In this document: positions 35,904 to 43,559 of the stretch, one piece after another | Layout: each line of letters opens with the position of its first letter | Position numbering within the stretch: position 1 is the stretch's first letter | From: JAGGTJ01 sp964457545 | GTDB taxonomy: Bacteria > Desulfobacterota > DSM-4660 > Desulfatiglandales > Desulfatiglandaceae | Direction: 5' to 3' | Assembly: GCA_964457545.1 (NCBI GenBank) | Contig: CAYWEN010000006.1 | Coordinates: 48,432 to 112,431, forward strand | DNA: 64,000 nucleotides | Made by a program: the position numbers and the translations under genes | The notes under the pieces: generated by a model | Databases searched by the model: none | What the model saw: only the letters and a program-made list of their open reading frames with translations | What the model was told of the DNA's origin: nothing

Positions 35904-36768
35904 GTTAAAGTTTGGTATTCCAAAGGGGAGTCTTCAGAAAGCGACCTTGAATCTTTTTGAAAAATCAGGGTGGAAAATAAATGTAAATGACAGAAGCTAT
36001 TTTCCTGATATCAATGACGATGAGATGGAATGTAATATATGCCGTGCCCAGGAGATGTCAAGATATGTGGAAAACGGAACTCTTGATGCGGGGCTTACCG
36101 GTAGGGACTGGATAGAGGAAAACTGTTCTGATGTCATAAAAGTGGATGATCTTGTATATTCCAAGGTAAGTCAGACTCCGGCAAGATGGGTGTTGGCAGT
36201 CAGGGCTGATTCAGATATAAAGACGATTGAGGATCTGAAGGGGAAAAAGATAGCTACTGAGCTTGTGGGGTATACCAGAAGATTTTTTCAGGAAAAAAAT
36301 ATAGATGTTGAAGTGGAATTTTCCTGGGGGGCCACAGAGGCCAAGGCTGTTTCTGGCCTGGCTGATGCTATCGTGGAGGTTACCGAGACAGGCAGTACTA
36401 TCAAGGCACATGGTCTTAAGATTATTTATGAATTTATGAAGACAAACACCCAGCTTATCGCCAATCCTCAGGCATATGAAGATCCCTGGAAAAAGTCCAA
36501 GATAGAACAAATTCGTTTGCTTTTAAAAGGTGCATTGCGTGCAGAGAACATGGTGGGTGTTAAAATGAACGTTTCGGAAGAAAACCTGGAAACCGTGATA
36601 GGTCTGCTTCCCAGCCTGAATGCGCCTACAGTGGCAAGTCTTTACAAGTCGGATTGGATGTCAGTAGAGGTGGTTGTTGATGCAAGGAAGGTGAGAGATA
36701 TTATTCCCCTTCTTATAGATGCAGGGGCACAGGGTATCATAGAATATCCGCTAAATAAGGTGATATGA
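35896..36768 (+). CDS. hisG: ATP phosphoribosyltransferase, long form
   Basis: A 290-residue HisG, the first, feedback-controlled step of histidine synthesis. It has 'KFGIPKGSLQKATLNLFEKSGW', 'GTLDAGLTGRDWIEE', 'KKIATELVGYTRRFF', and 'LADAIVEVTETGSTIKAHGLKII' (PRPP-binding). A C-terminal ACT-like regulatory domain of about 75 residues ends 'PLLIDAGAQGIIEYPLNKVI'. Presence of that domain means the hexameric type that does not need HisZ. The start at 35896 is favoured: AAAAGG lies nine bases upstream, overlapping hisI by eight bases. Confidence 0.95.
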   Translation: MNKLKFGIPKGSLQKATLNLFEKSGWKINVNDRSYFPDINDDEMECNICRAQEMSRYVENGTLDAGLTGRDWIEENCSDVIKVDDLVYSKVSQTPARWVLAVRADSDIKTIEDLKGKKIATELVGYTRRFFQEKNIDVEVEFSWGATEAKAVSGLADAIVEVTETGSTIKAHGLKIIYEFMKTNTQLIANPQAYEDPWKKSKIEQIRLLLKGALRAENMVGVKMNVSEENLETVIGLLPSLNAPTVASLYKSDWMSVEVVVDARKVRDIIPLLIDAGAQGIIEYPLNKVI

Positions 36769-37346
36769 ACGTATCTTTTGTGAAAAGTGCCTTCAAGGCA
36801 GAACATTATCCGCCGGCTGACAGGCCTGAAATAGCCTTTGCCGGAAGATCCAATGTCGGAAAATCATCTCTTATAAATGTACTGGTTAACAGAAAATTGC
36901 TTGCAAAAACAAGCTCCCGGCCAGGCAAAACACAGTCCATCAATTTTTTTGACATAAATAATAGGCTGTATTTTGTGGATCTTCCAGGCTATGGATTTGC
37001 AAGGGTACCAATAAAGGTGAAAAGGTCATGGGGATCAATGGTAGAAAAATATCTTTCAGGAAGGCGGACACTAAGGGCAGTAATCGTTCTGCTGGACATA
37101 AGACGGGACATAAGTAAAGGAGATATGGACATACTGGATTGGCTAAGACATTACAGTATAGCTTCCATTGTTGTATTGACAAAGGCAGACAAACTCTCAC
37201 GGCAAAAGGCAAAACAAAGGGCGGTTGATATTTATGGGAGATTGCAGGATTTTTTGTCAGAACCCCCTGTTATATTTTCCTCCAGGACCAGGCAGGGCAG
37301 AGATGATGTATGGAAAAAGATAGAAGAGGTTGTTCGCAGGGCATAA
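36765..37346 (+). CDS. engB: Ribosome-biogenesis GTPase EngB/YsxC
   Basis: A 193-residue TRAFAC GTPase needed for assembly of the large ribosomal subunit. G1 is 'AGRSNVGKSSL' (near 28), then G2 'KTSSRPGKTQSINFF', G3 'DLPGYGFARVP', G4 'LTKADKLSR' and G5 'FSSRTRQG'. It overlaps hisG by four bases and ends the operon. A dispersed-repeat element follows about 100 bases downstream. Confidence 0.95.
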   Translation: MNVSFVKSAFKAEHYPPADRPEIAFAGRSNVGKSSLINVLVNRKLLAKTSSRPGKTQSINFFDINNRLYFVDLPGYGFARVPIKVKRSWGSMVEKYLSGRRTLRAVIVLLDIRRDISKGDMDILDWLRHYSIASIVVLTKADKLSRQKAKQRAVDIYGRLQDFLSEPPVIFSSRTRQGRDDVWKKIEEVVRRA

Positions 37347-37442
37347 TGTTGCAGCAAAGATTTGGTGTGTGAATGATTGTTTTTGCCTCTTTTGCAAACG
37401 TTATGATCTGGCATGTAAACAATCCTCCTGTCGAGAGAAACA

Positions 37443-37610
37443 GTTTTGATCCATAAATGGCCTGTTTGTATAATTTCGGCGTCAGTCTGCGGGATTCCGT
37501 ATGGATGCCTGCATGCCTCTGCTTAATGCTTTGATTTTCCCTTCGGGGTGCAGGTCCTACGGGCCGGAGGTTTGGTCTTGTCCAAAAACTGTTATTTATG
37601 AATTGGAAAC
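37443..37610 (+). repeat. Dispersed repeat element bounded by inverted ends (about 168 bp)
   Basis: The left end starts GTTTTGATCCATAAATGGCC and runs to CTGCGGGATTCC. The right end GTTATTTATGAATTGGAAAC is the inverted form of the left. The internal AATTTCG...CGGGATT can pair as RNA with G-U pairs where the 57677 copy has AATCCCG...CGGGATT. No reading frame inside. Confidence 0.65.
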
Positions 37611-37737
37611 TTAATAGGGCCCAGTGTCCGTTTATGAATGGGTATGAATTGACTGCCGGGGGGCTGCAGTTTCTGGTTATACTGCTTAGAAGGCCTTGAA
37701 TCCGGCCGTGTTGTCTTTGCTTCAGGGTAAGATAATA

Positions 37738-38019
37738 ATGGAAGATGATTTAGGATTGTATTATTATCCGGTATTGGAAAATAAAAATATTAGAGTTTAT
37801 GTTCGCAGGGGTTTTGATGACATAGAGTTCAGGCTCTGGAATGCAGATGATAAGAATTTGTGGAATGATCATGGCTGGGTGGAATGGAATGCTATTCAAC
37901 AGGCGGCAAGATTGTATCGTGAAGAAAAGAGGGAAGGGAAGCCTCCTGTTGAGTTCTACGATATAGAGATAGCAAAACGTCTTTTGAAAGATGCCCTTGG
38001 AGATCATCTGTCTGTATGA
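37738..38019 (+). CDS. Small conserved-looking hypothetical protein
   Basis: A 93-residue soluble protein, 'YYYPVLENKNIRVYVRRGFDDIEFRLWNADDKNLWNDHGWVEWNAIQQAARLYREE'. I do not recognise a named family. The Trp/Tyr-rich core with 'WNDHGWV' looks like a real fold and not random translation. AGGGTAAG lies before the ATG at 37738, and an ATG at 37696 is less likely. It stands alone between engB and the DUF4145 cassette. Confidence 0.6.
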   Translation: MEDDLGLYYYPVLENKNIRVYVRRGFDDIEFRLWNADDKNLWNDHGWVEWNAIQQAARLYREEKREGKPPVEFYDIEIAKRLLKDALGDHLSV

Positions 38020-38143
38020 TGTTTCCATGTAGGGCAGGTTCGGAATGCCGGAAGACTGAATATCCTGCATTTCCTTGCTTTATCTTTTGCATAGGATACC
38101 GGGAGCCGTTCTGTTGACAATGGCAGGGTTATACGAGCCCTCT

Positions 38144-38150
38144 GTTATGT
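38144..38150 (+). other. Possible 5' boundary of the DUF4145 integron cassette
   Basis: GTTATGT conforms to the GTTRRRY-like core at which cassettes insert (cut after G). It stands 16 bases before the DUF4145 start codon. No attC or attI arms lie upstream, so insertion at a secondary site is implied. Confidence 0.3.
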
Positions 38151-38165
38151 GAAAAAGGGAATCAA

Positions 38166-38855
38166 ATGGATAGTTGTCCTTATTGTTCAAAAGCCATTTT
38201 CTTTGAAGAAGAAGATGCCTTTGTCTATAAATATAAAAACCATGAAAGGCCGGCTGATTCTGATATTACTGGTTTTGATATAGCTGTAGGTTTCTGCCCA
38301 TCATGTGGAAGATTAATAGTTCTTTTCAGACAGGGAATATACGAAGAACACGAATATGGAGCTCAGTTAGAAAAAGTAATAACAGAGGAAATTATTTATC
38401 CAAAATATTCTGCAAGAAATCTTCCAGATGAAGTTCCTGAACCATATAAATCAGATTTTCAGGAAGCCGCAGCAGTACTCTCTTATAGTCCTAAAGCGAG
38501 TGCAGCTATTAGCAGAAGATTATTGCAAAATCTACTGCGTGAACAATTTAAAATAAAGCATTCATCCTTAGCTAAAGAAATTGATGAGTTTCTCAAGTTA
38601 CCTGGCATCCCTTCATATTTAACTCAAGCAGTAGATGCGATTCGTAACATTGGTAATTTTGCAGCTCATCCTCTTAAGGATACTAGTACTGGAGAAATTG
38701 TTGATGTTGAAGATGGTGAAGCTGAATGGCTGCTCGATGTTTTGGATTCATTATTTGACTATGTATTTGTGCAACCTAAACTATTAGAAAAACGTAGGAA
38801 GCATTTAAACGAAAAGCTAAAAAAACTTGGAAAACCACCTATGAAAACCACATAA
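38166..38855 (+). CDS. DUF4145 (HEPN-like) protein with zinc ribbon, integron cassette gene
   Basis: A 229-residue protein. The N-terminal zinc-ribbon has C4-x2-C7 and C44-x2-C47 ('CPYCSK', 'CPSCGR'). The C-terminal DUF4145 helical domain is about 95-205, with 'SPKASAAISRRLLQNLLREQF' and 'DAIRNIGNFAAHPLKD'. The RN...H pattern is that of the HEPN superfamily, many members of which are RNases in toxin-antitoxin or defence systems. The gene is visibly more A+T-rich than its neighbours, and its stop codon lies in an attC, both marks of an acquired cassette. Function unproven. Confidence 0.8.
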   Translation: MDSCPYCSKAIFFEEEDAFVYKYKNHERPADSDITGFDIAVGFCPSCGRLIVLFRQGIYEEHEYGAQLEKVITEEIIYPKYSARNLPDEVPEPYKSDFQEAAAVLSYSPKASAAISRRLLQNLLREQFKIKHSSLAKEIDEFLKLPGIPSYLTQAVDAIRNIGNFAAHPLKDTSTGEIVDVEDGEAEWLLDVLDSLFDYVFVQPKLLEKRRKHLNEKLKKLGKPPMKTT

Positions 38856-38926
38856 CAATTGGGTGCAGTGGACTGGCATTCCGCTAGCGCTCCATGCCAG
38901 CCACTGACCCATCTCGATAGTTGGTT
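38850..38926 (+). repeat. Integron attC site 3 (isolated)
   Basis: Core boxes ATAAC (overlapping the DUF4145 stop) and GTTGGTT. The arms GGGT(g)CAGTGG(a)CTGGCA and TGCCAGCCACTGACCC pair perfectly over 16 bp with exactly two extrahelical bases (G and A) on the left strand. The loop is TTCCGCTAGCGCTCCA. It is the best-formed attC in the window. Confidence 0.88.
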
Positions 38927-39033
38927 TTCATCGTGCCCACATTGATTTGTAGATGACCATTAGTTATAAGACCAAAAAACAAGTCCATGAGGTGAGGGAT
39001 ATCCGTTTGTGGCATATTTGAATGTCTTGTTGC

Positions 39034-39094
39034 AGTTTTATAAAAAAAACCGGTTTATGGCGTGTAAGCATAAACCGGTTTTTTTTATAAAACT
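39034..39094. terminator. Bidirectional Rho-independent terminator with 26-bp perfect stem
   Basis: AAACCGGTTTATG and CATAAACCGGTTT form the core of a perfect inverted repeat, 39034-39059 against 39069-39094, with a nine-base loop. The A8 and T8 runs flank the GC core symmetrically, so it can end transcription in either direction. It separates the cassette region from the nth-xthA gene. Confidence 0.85.
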
Positions 39095-39297
39095 CCTGCC
39101 ATAGACCTCCTTTGACAATCCTGTCATTTGCTCTGTATATCATGCCCGGTTTTCATTTATCTTTTATGGATGTTCTTTATGCGGCAAATTCAGAAAACCT
39201 GCTTTTTATTGGCTGTTATATACTGCATCGTGTTTTATAAAAAAACAGATTCCATGAACTGTCCGGTTCTCAAATCATAGCAAGGGGATTATACAAG

Positions 39298-40755
39298 ATG
39301 TTATTTCCAATAGATAAAGTGATCAGTATCCTGGAACAGGATGTTAAAAGATATCGGGCGCCTATAGTTGATCTGGTTGCAGTGCAGACCAAGGATCCAT
39401 TCAAGGTGTTGGTAGCAACCATACTGTCTGCCAGGACAAAAGACGAGGTAACAGCAGCGGCATGCCGCAGGCTTTTTAAGCACATAGATACGGCAGAGGA
39501 TCTCAAGTCTCTTGATAAAGAGAATATAGAAAAGATTATTTACCCGGTGGGTTTTTACCGCAACAAGGCCCGTTTTCTTCATGCCCTGCCTTTAGCGCTT
39601 GATAGCCTTTTTAAAGGCAGGATTCCCGATGACGTGGATTCTCTCGTGAAACTTCCCGGTGTAGGGAGAAAAACCGCAAATCTTGTGGTATCTGTGGCCT
39701 TTCAGAAACCGGCGATCTGTGTTGATACACATGTTCATCGTATTGTCAATATATGGGGATATGTCAATACAAAGACACCTTTTGAGACAGAGATGGCCCT
39801 GAGGGAAAAATTGCCTGAAAAATACTGGATCAGATTTAATTCAACACTGGTTGCCTTTGGTCAACAGGTATGCAAACCAATAAGACCCCTTTGTGACAGA
39901 TGTATTATTTCTGCCCTGTGTCCCGGCATAAAGATGAAATCATCTGTAAAGTCCGGAAATAAACACACAGAAAACGGGTATGATCGCTATGGATATAAGC
40001 GGTTTTTTTCCTGGAATGTTAATGGATTGCGCGCGTTGGTAAAAAAGGGTTTTATGGATGTTTTTTATCATTTGAATGCAGATGTTCTTGCCCTTCAGGA
40101 AATTAAGGCGACTCCCGATCAATTGCCTGAGGAGATACTGAAGATTCCTTCTTATAAAAGTTACTGGTTTCCAGCCAGGAAAAAGGGGTATGCCGGGACA
40201 GCCTTCTATACCAGATTGAATCCTGTGAATGTTAAATACGGACTTGGTATAGACAGGTTTGACAGTGAGGGGAGGGTCATAACACTTGAGTTTGAAGATT
40301 ATTATCTTGTCAATACATATTTTCCAAATGCACAGGCGGAGCTGAAGAGACTTGACTTCAAACTGGAGTTTAATGAGGCCCTTTTTACATACATGGAATC
40401 GCTTTCGGGGAAAAAGACAATCATAGTGTGTGGAGATTTTAATGTGGCACATAAGCCTGTTGATCTGGCCAATCCTGATGCCAATGAAAACAATCCTGGA
40501 TATTCACAAAAAGAAAGGGCATGGATGGATAAAATAGTGGATGCAGGCTATATCGATACATTCAGAAAATTTAGCGGAGAACCTGGCAGGTATACCTGGT
40601 GGAGTTACAGATACAGGGCAAGGGCTAAAAACATTGGTTGGCGTATAGACTATTTCATTGTTGATCCTTCAGGTGAAAAACGTATCGTTGGAGCAGATAT
40701 ACATGATGATATCTTTGGATCTGATCACTGTCCTGTCAGGTTGGATTTTGTTTGA
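39298..40755 (+). CDS. Endonuclease III-exonuclease III fusion (DNA glycosylase/AP endonuclease)
   Basis: A 485-residue protein joining two base-excision-repair enzymes. Residues 1-210 are Nth: HhH motif 'LPGVGRKTANLVV' with catalytic Lys125, Asp143 in 'VDTHVHR', and a 4Fe-4S cluster C192-x6-C199-x2-C202-x5-C208. A short basic/polar linker follows (about 211-234). Residues 235-485 are XthA: 'FSWNVNGLRA', metal-binding Glu268 in 'LQEIKA', 'CGDFNVAHKPVDL', 'WWSYRYRARAKNIGWRIDYF' and 'GSDHCPV'. One polypeptide could excise oxidised pyrimidines and process the AP site. Caution: a run of seven T at the junction means one extra T would give two overlapping genes. Confidence 0.85.
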   Translation: MLFPIDKVISILEQDVKRYRAPIVDLVAVQTKDPFKVLVATILSARTKDEVTAAACRRLFKHIDTAEDLKSLDKENIEKIIYPVGFYRNKARFLHALPLALDSLFKGRIPDDVDSLVKLPGVGRKTANLVVSVAFQKPAICVDTHVHRIVNIWGYVNTKTPFETEMALREKLPEKYWIRFNSTLVAFGQQVCKPIRPLCDRCIISALCPGIKMKSSVKSGNKHTENGYDRYGYKRFFSWNVNGLRALVKKGFMDVFYHLNADVLALQEIKATPDQLPEEILKIPSYKSYWFPARKKGYAGTAFYTRLNPVNVKYGLGIDRFDSEGRVITLEFEDYYLVNTYFPNAQAELKRLDFKLEFNEALFTYMESLSGKKTIIVCGDFNVAHKPVDLANPDANENNPGYSQKERAWMDKIVDAGYIDTFRKFSGEPGRYTWWSYRYRARAKNIGWRIDYFIVDPSGEKRIVGADIHDDIFGSDHCPVRLDFV

Positions 40756-40822
40756 ACCCGGGAACTGCAATCTTTTGTCTGTATCTATACGGCAGGTATG
40801 CGCAGATATTATGAAAAACAGG

Positions 40823-40840
40823 AGCTTATGAATGGAAAAC
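40823..40840 (-). repeat. Dispersed repeat, short degenerate copy (reverse)
   Basis: AGCTTATGAATGGAAAAC resembles the inverted end of the family (TTTATGGATGGAAAC). Confidence 0.35.
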
Positions 40841-41270
40841 AGATGAACCTGCCTGTACAGGTTACATAAGGACTGATCTGTTGTTTGGGAATTTTTCCTA
40901 TGAAAATGAGGTGATTTCTCTATAGACAATCGGTATTGATGTGTAGATACTGATAGTCAGGGTTGCACTATTGGCAAATCTCATATTGCCTTCTTTCATA
41001 TTTTCTTACCTGTGATTTATGTCTCGTATGATTTCTGCTGCGAGTTGTCATTGTTTTTCTTCCAGATTCACGTTTATTCTCTTTTGTATTTGTATTGAAC
41101 AGAGCCTGTTTTTTTGGGGAAAAACTGCTTGATGGACAATCTGGCAGTATGGGCATGTTTTTTCTTGCCTTGTGCCTGTCTATAAAACAGACCGTGGCAA
41201 CAGTGAGTTTCCTGATCCATGAAAGAGATTTTTTGTGCAAGATCGAGGAAACCAGGGAATTCCGCATGGT

Positions 41271-41311
41271 GACATCGAGATTGTGGAAAAAGGTCGTTTA
41301 TGGATGGAAAC
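41271..41311 (-). repeat. Dispersed CATCCATAAAYGGCC repeat (reverse)
   Basis: Plus strand GACATCGAGATTGTGG, AAAAAGGTCG, TTTATGGATGGAAAC. The reverse complement aligns with the 57677 copy over about 42 bases including the distal CGATGTC/CGGTGTC part, which defines the conserved unit length. Confidence 0.7.
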
Positions 41312-41356
41312 AAAACCACCTTAACTTTATTTGATTTTAAAAGGAGGTTAATGGCT

Positions 41357-41656
41357 ATGAAATCAGGAATTATTTTTAGTGGATCAGGCCCAATACTTGT
41401 TTTGACCACCTATAGTGATTTTTCAGATGAAAAATTTTGCGAAAAGATGGCTGCAAAAGGGATCAAGAAATTTTTGGCCTTTGAGATCCCGGAAGATCTT
41501 TGCAGACAGAAATATGGACGTCAATACGATATTATAATGAATGATGTCAAGCAGGAAGATGACTTACGTGTGCTTGATTACAATGGTTTTAATGTCTTTT
41601 ACAATTTCCCTTTTAATACATGGGGAAAAGAATATCGTCATGAGGAATCAGCATAA
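41357..41656 (+). CDS. Small hypothetical protein
   Basis: A 99-residue soluble protein ('MKSGIIFSGSGPILVLTTYSDFS', 'LRVLDYNGFNVFYNFPFNTWG'). No family recognised. AAAAGGAGG nine bases before the ATG is a strong ribosome site and argues that it is expressed. A closer ATG at 41351 is only three bases from it. First of four small genes lying in a row. Confidence 0.65.
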   Translation: MKSGIIFSGSGPILVLTTYSDFSDEKFCEKMAAKGIKKFLAFEIPEDLCRQKYGRQYDIIMNDVKQEDDLRVLDYNGFNVFYNFPFNTWGKEYRHEESA

Positions 41657-41736
41657 ATATTAAACCCAGGTCAGTCTTGAAACATTAACGCTGTTTTTTT
41701 GAGCTACGGCTCCAGGCCTTGCACAGGAGGAATGTC

Positions 41737-42045
41737 ATGTCTGCCAATTTTAAAGTACTTGTTCATAGAAACAGCGATAATATTCATCTTAAGCTGGAGG
41801 GGGATTTTGATGGGAATTCTGCCTATGAAGTGATCAATATGCTCAAACGGTACTGTACCGGTTCTTCAAAGGTCTTTATCCATACAGCCTGCCTTGACCG
41901 TATAGATGCCTTTGGCCGGCATGTGTTTTTGAGCCATTTGAACAGTATTAAGCAGAAGCTGTCTTTTTTGGTATTTACCGGTGACAAGGCATCTGAACTT
42001 GTTCCTGATGTTGATAGTCCAGGCGTGTGTGTCACTGTGCATTGA
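41737..42045 (+). CDS. Small STAS-like protein
   Basis: A 102-residue protein with 'VLVHRNSDNIHLKLEGDFDGNSAYEVINMLKRYC', followed by 'KVFIHTACLDRIDAFGRHVFLSHL'. The alternation of beta strands and helices, and a strand-loop of the type 'LDRIDAFGRHVF' where STAS domains have D-S-x-G-x-x-x-L, suggest a divergent STAS (anti-sigma antagonist) fold. The usual phosphorylated Ser is not obvious. AGGAGG six bases before the ATG. Confidence 0.55.
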   Translation: MSANFKVLVHRNSDNIHLKLEGDFDGNSAYEVINMLKRYCTGSSKVFIHTACLDRIDAFGRHVFLSHLNSIKQKLSFLVFTGDKASELVPDVDSPGVCVTVH

Positions 42046-42130
42046 TATGGGTGAGAGTGTTGATATGACAGGATGTATGTTTCTGTGCCCCTGGCTTTCT
42101 TGATCTTGCGCAAAAAATCTCTTTTTCGTA

Positions 42131-42172
42131 TTGGAAACTTTATGGTCCGGAATTAATTCGCGGATGGGCACT
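42131..42172. repeat. Second dispersed repeat (AGTGCCCATCC type), copy 2
   Basis: TTGGAAACTTTATGGTCCGG followed by AATTAATTCGCGGATGGGCACT. The right half matches 9787-9810 at 20 of about 24 bases. Confidence 0.45.
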
Positions 42173-42244
42173 GTATATGATTTTGGCGGCAGGGTGATAT
42201 TTGTCATTAAAGACCTTTTTCAGTTTTTTTGTTGCAGGGGGTGT

Positions 42245-42472
42245 ATGGCAACTATGAAAAACAGTGGATTTAAAGACAATGATTATGTTGATGCAGTTAG
42301 TGCCCGATCTCATTATGTCAGGGAGAAGGAATCAGTAGATGTCGTGAGATTGGTGAGAAGCATACAGAAACTGGATAATCATTCTCCCTGTTTCAGAAGG
42401 TCATACAGTAGTGAATGCAGTGAAACAGATTGTGTCTGGCGAGTGTATTGTCTTAAAAAGGATAAATTCTGA
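42245..42472 (+). CDS. Small Cys-rich protein, paralogue of the next gene
   Basis: A 75-residue protein ending 'RSIQKLDNHSPCFRRSYSSE', 'CSETDCVWRVYCLKKDKF'. It shares with the following gene the pattern [IL]-Q-[KR]-L-x-x-H-x(2,3)-C-x(9)-C-x4-C-x-W-R-x-x-C. Four conserved Cys suggest a small metal-binding (zinc-knuckle) unit. I recall similar 'IQRxEG...C...C...CLWRxDC' tails in many Desulfobacterota small proteins, but no function is known to me. AGGGGG lies three bases before this ATG, and ATG 42254 is the alternative. Confidence 0.55.
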   Translation: MATMKNSGFKDNDYVDAVSARSHYVREKESVDVVRLVRSIQKLDNHSPCFRRSYSSECSETDCVWRVYCLKKDKF

Positions 42473-42584
42473 CCTGTTTTTAACCCCAAAAGACCTGCTG
42501 TGTATTACACCTGTCTGTGTGCACATGCCTGGTGGTTTATTATAATTTCAGGTTCCTGCAAATCAATTGTGTCAGGGAAAACCA

Positions 42585-42794
42585 ATGAATTACGGTAAGG
42601 TAATAGAGAAAGCAGAGGCGCTGCGGATCAAGGCGTATGAAATAGAAAAGCTTGCAATCATTCGGGCGATTCAACGGTTGGAAGGGCATGAAGAGTGTTA
42701 TGGCACCGAGAAGCTGACTGTTTGTAAAGAACATGATTGCCTGTGGAGGAAAGATTGTTTGTCCTGTGTGCTCTCTCAGGTTTTAGGGATGTAA
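42585..42794 (+). CDS. Small Cys-rich protein with IQR-C4 tail
   Basis: A 69-residue protein: N-terminal helix 'YGKVIEKAEALRIKAYEIEKLAIIRAIQRLEGHEEC', then 'YGTEKLTVCKEHDCLWRKDCLSCVL'. The N-terminal helix-turn-helix resembles a SAP or Rho-N type nucleic-acid-binding motif and the tail carries four Cys in the same spacing as its neighbour. AGGGAAAA is seven bases before the ATG. It is probably a small DNA- or RNA-associated factor, but that is inference. Confidence 0.6.
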   Translation: MNYGKVIEKAEALRIKAYEIEKLAIIRAIQRLEGHEECYGTEKLTVCKEHDCLWRKDCLSCVLSQVLGM

Positions 42795-42879
42795 CAGAAT
42801 AATATATTGATATCTTTATACTGTCTTGAGGCAAGAATCTGTTACCATGCCGGCTTTAAATGCCTTTTTTTGATCCTGG

Positions 42880-43545
42880 TCAAGATTCCCCTACTGCTTT
42901 CCTCAGATTTTCAATGTCTTCATTTGATCCGAGAAGGATAAGAATATCGCTGTCTTTAAGAACAAACTGACCGGTAGGTATCAGATTTACTCTGTCGGGG
43001 ACCACTTCCTTTATTGCAATTACCTGTACCCCGTATTTGTTGATCAGATCAAGTTCCCGAAGTGTTTTGCCAATAAATGACTTTGGCAGGGACAACTCCA
43101 CTATGCTGTACCCCCCTATAACGGGCAAGTAATCTAACATATTTGGATTGTTCAGTTTCTCTACGAGAGAGATTGCCATATCTTTTTCCGGGAAAAATAT
43201 GTCTGTTGCTCCTACCTTGTCGAGAATCCGGCCATGTGCTTCACTTATTGCCTTTGCGCAGATACGTTCAACCCCTATTTCTTTCATGTTTAGGGTCGCA
43301 AGAATCGAATCGCTCATAGATGATCCAATGCATATTATAACTGCATCCATATGTTTTACGCCAAGGGCCTCTATAACCTTGCGGTCAGTAGCATCTGCTG
43401 TGACAGCCTGGCTTACCATCCCCTTTATTGCTTGTACCTTGTCCGGGTCTTTGTCCAAGGCAACCACATCGTGACCTTTTTTGTACAGGCCAAGGGCCAG
43501 ATAGTATCCAAAGTTGCCAAGACCAATAATTGTAAATTGTTTCAT
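42880..43545 (-). CDS. trkA: K+ channel regulatory subunit TrkA/KtrA (RCK domain)
   Basis: A 221-residue RCK protein. The Rossmann start is 'FTIIGLGNFGYYLALGLYKKGHDVVALDKDPDKV' (NAD/ATP site), followed by 'DAVIICIGSSMSDSILATLNMKEIGVERICAKA', then an RCK_C domain from about 137 ('LSLPKSFIGKTLRELDLINKYGVQVIAIKE'). It gates the TrkH/KtrB pore encoded 14 bases upstream. It is the last gene of the long minus-strand block. Confidence 0.93.
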   Translation of the reverse strand: MKQFTIIGLGNFGYYLALGLYKKGHDVVALDKDPDKVQAIKGMVSQAVTADATDRKVIEALGVKHMDAVIICIGSSMSDSILATLNMKEIGVERICAKAISEAHGRILDKVGATDIFFPEKDMAISLVEKLNNPNMLDYLPVIGGYSIVELSLPKSFIGKTLRELDLINKYGVQVIAIKEVVPDRVNLIPTGQFVLKDSDILILLGSNEDIENLRKAVGES

Positions 43546-43559
43546 TATCCTGCACCAAA

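Larger units (their letters stand above)
40756..41356. other. Intergenic region with repeat ends
   Basis: About 600 bases without a credible gene. It contains a degenerate repeat end (40823-40840), a good one (41271-41311), and an AACCTG-CCTGTA-CAGGTT palindrome at about 40845-40862 that could be an operator or weak hairpin. Confidence 0.4.

Noticed and set aside
41653..41736. Sigma-54-like GGCTCCAGGCCTTGCA before the STAS-like gene
   Set aside because: The GG-to-GC spacing is eleven instead of ten bases, and the -24 box is poor.
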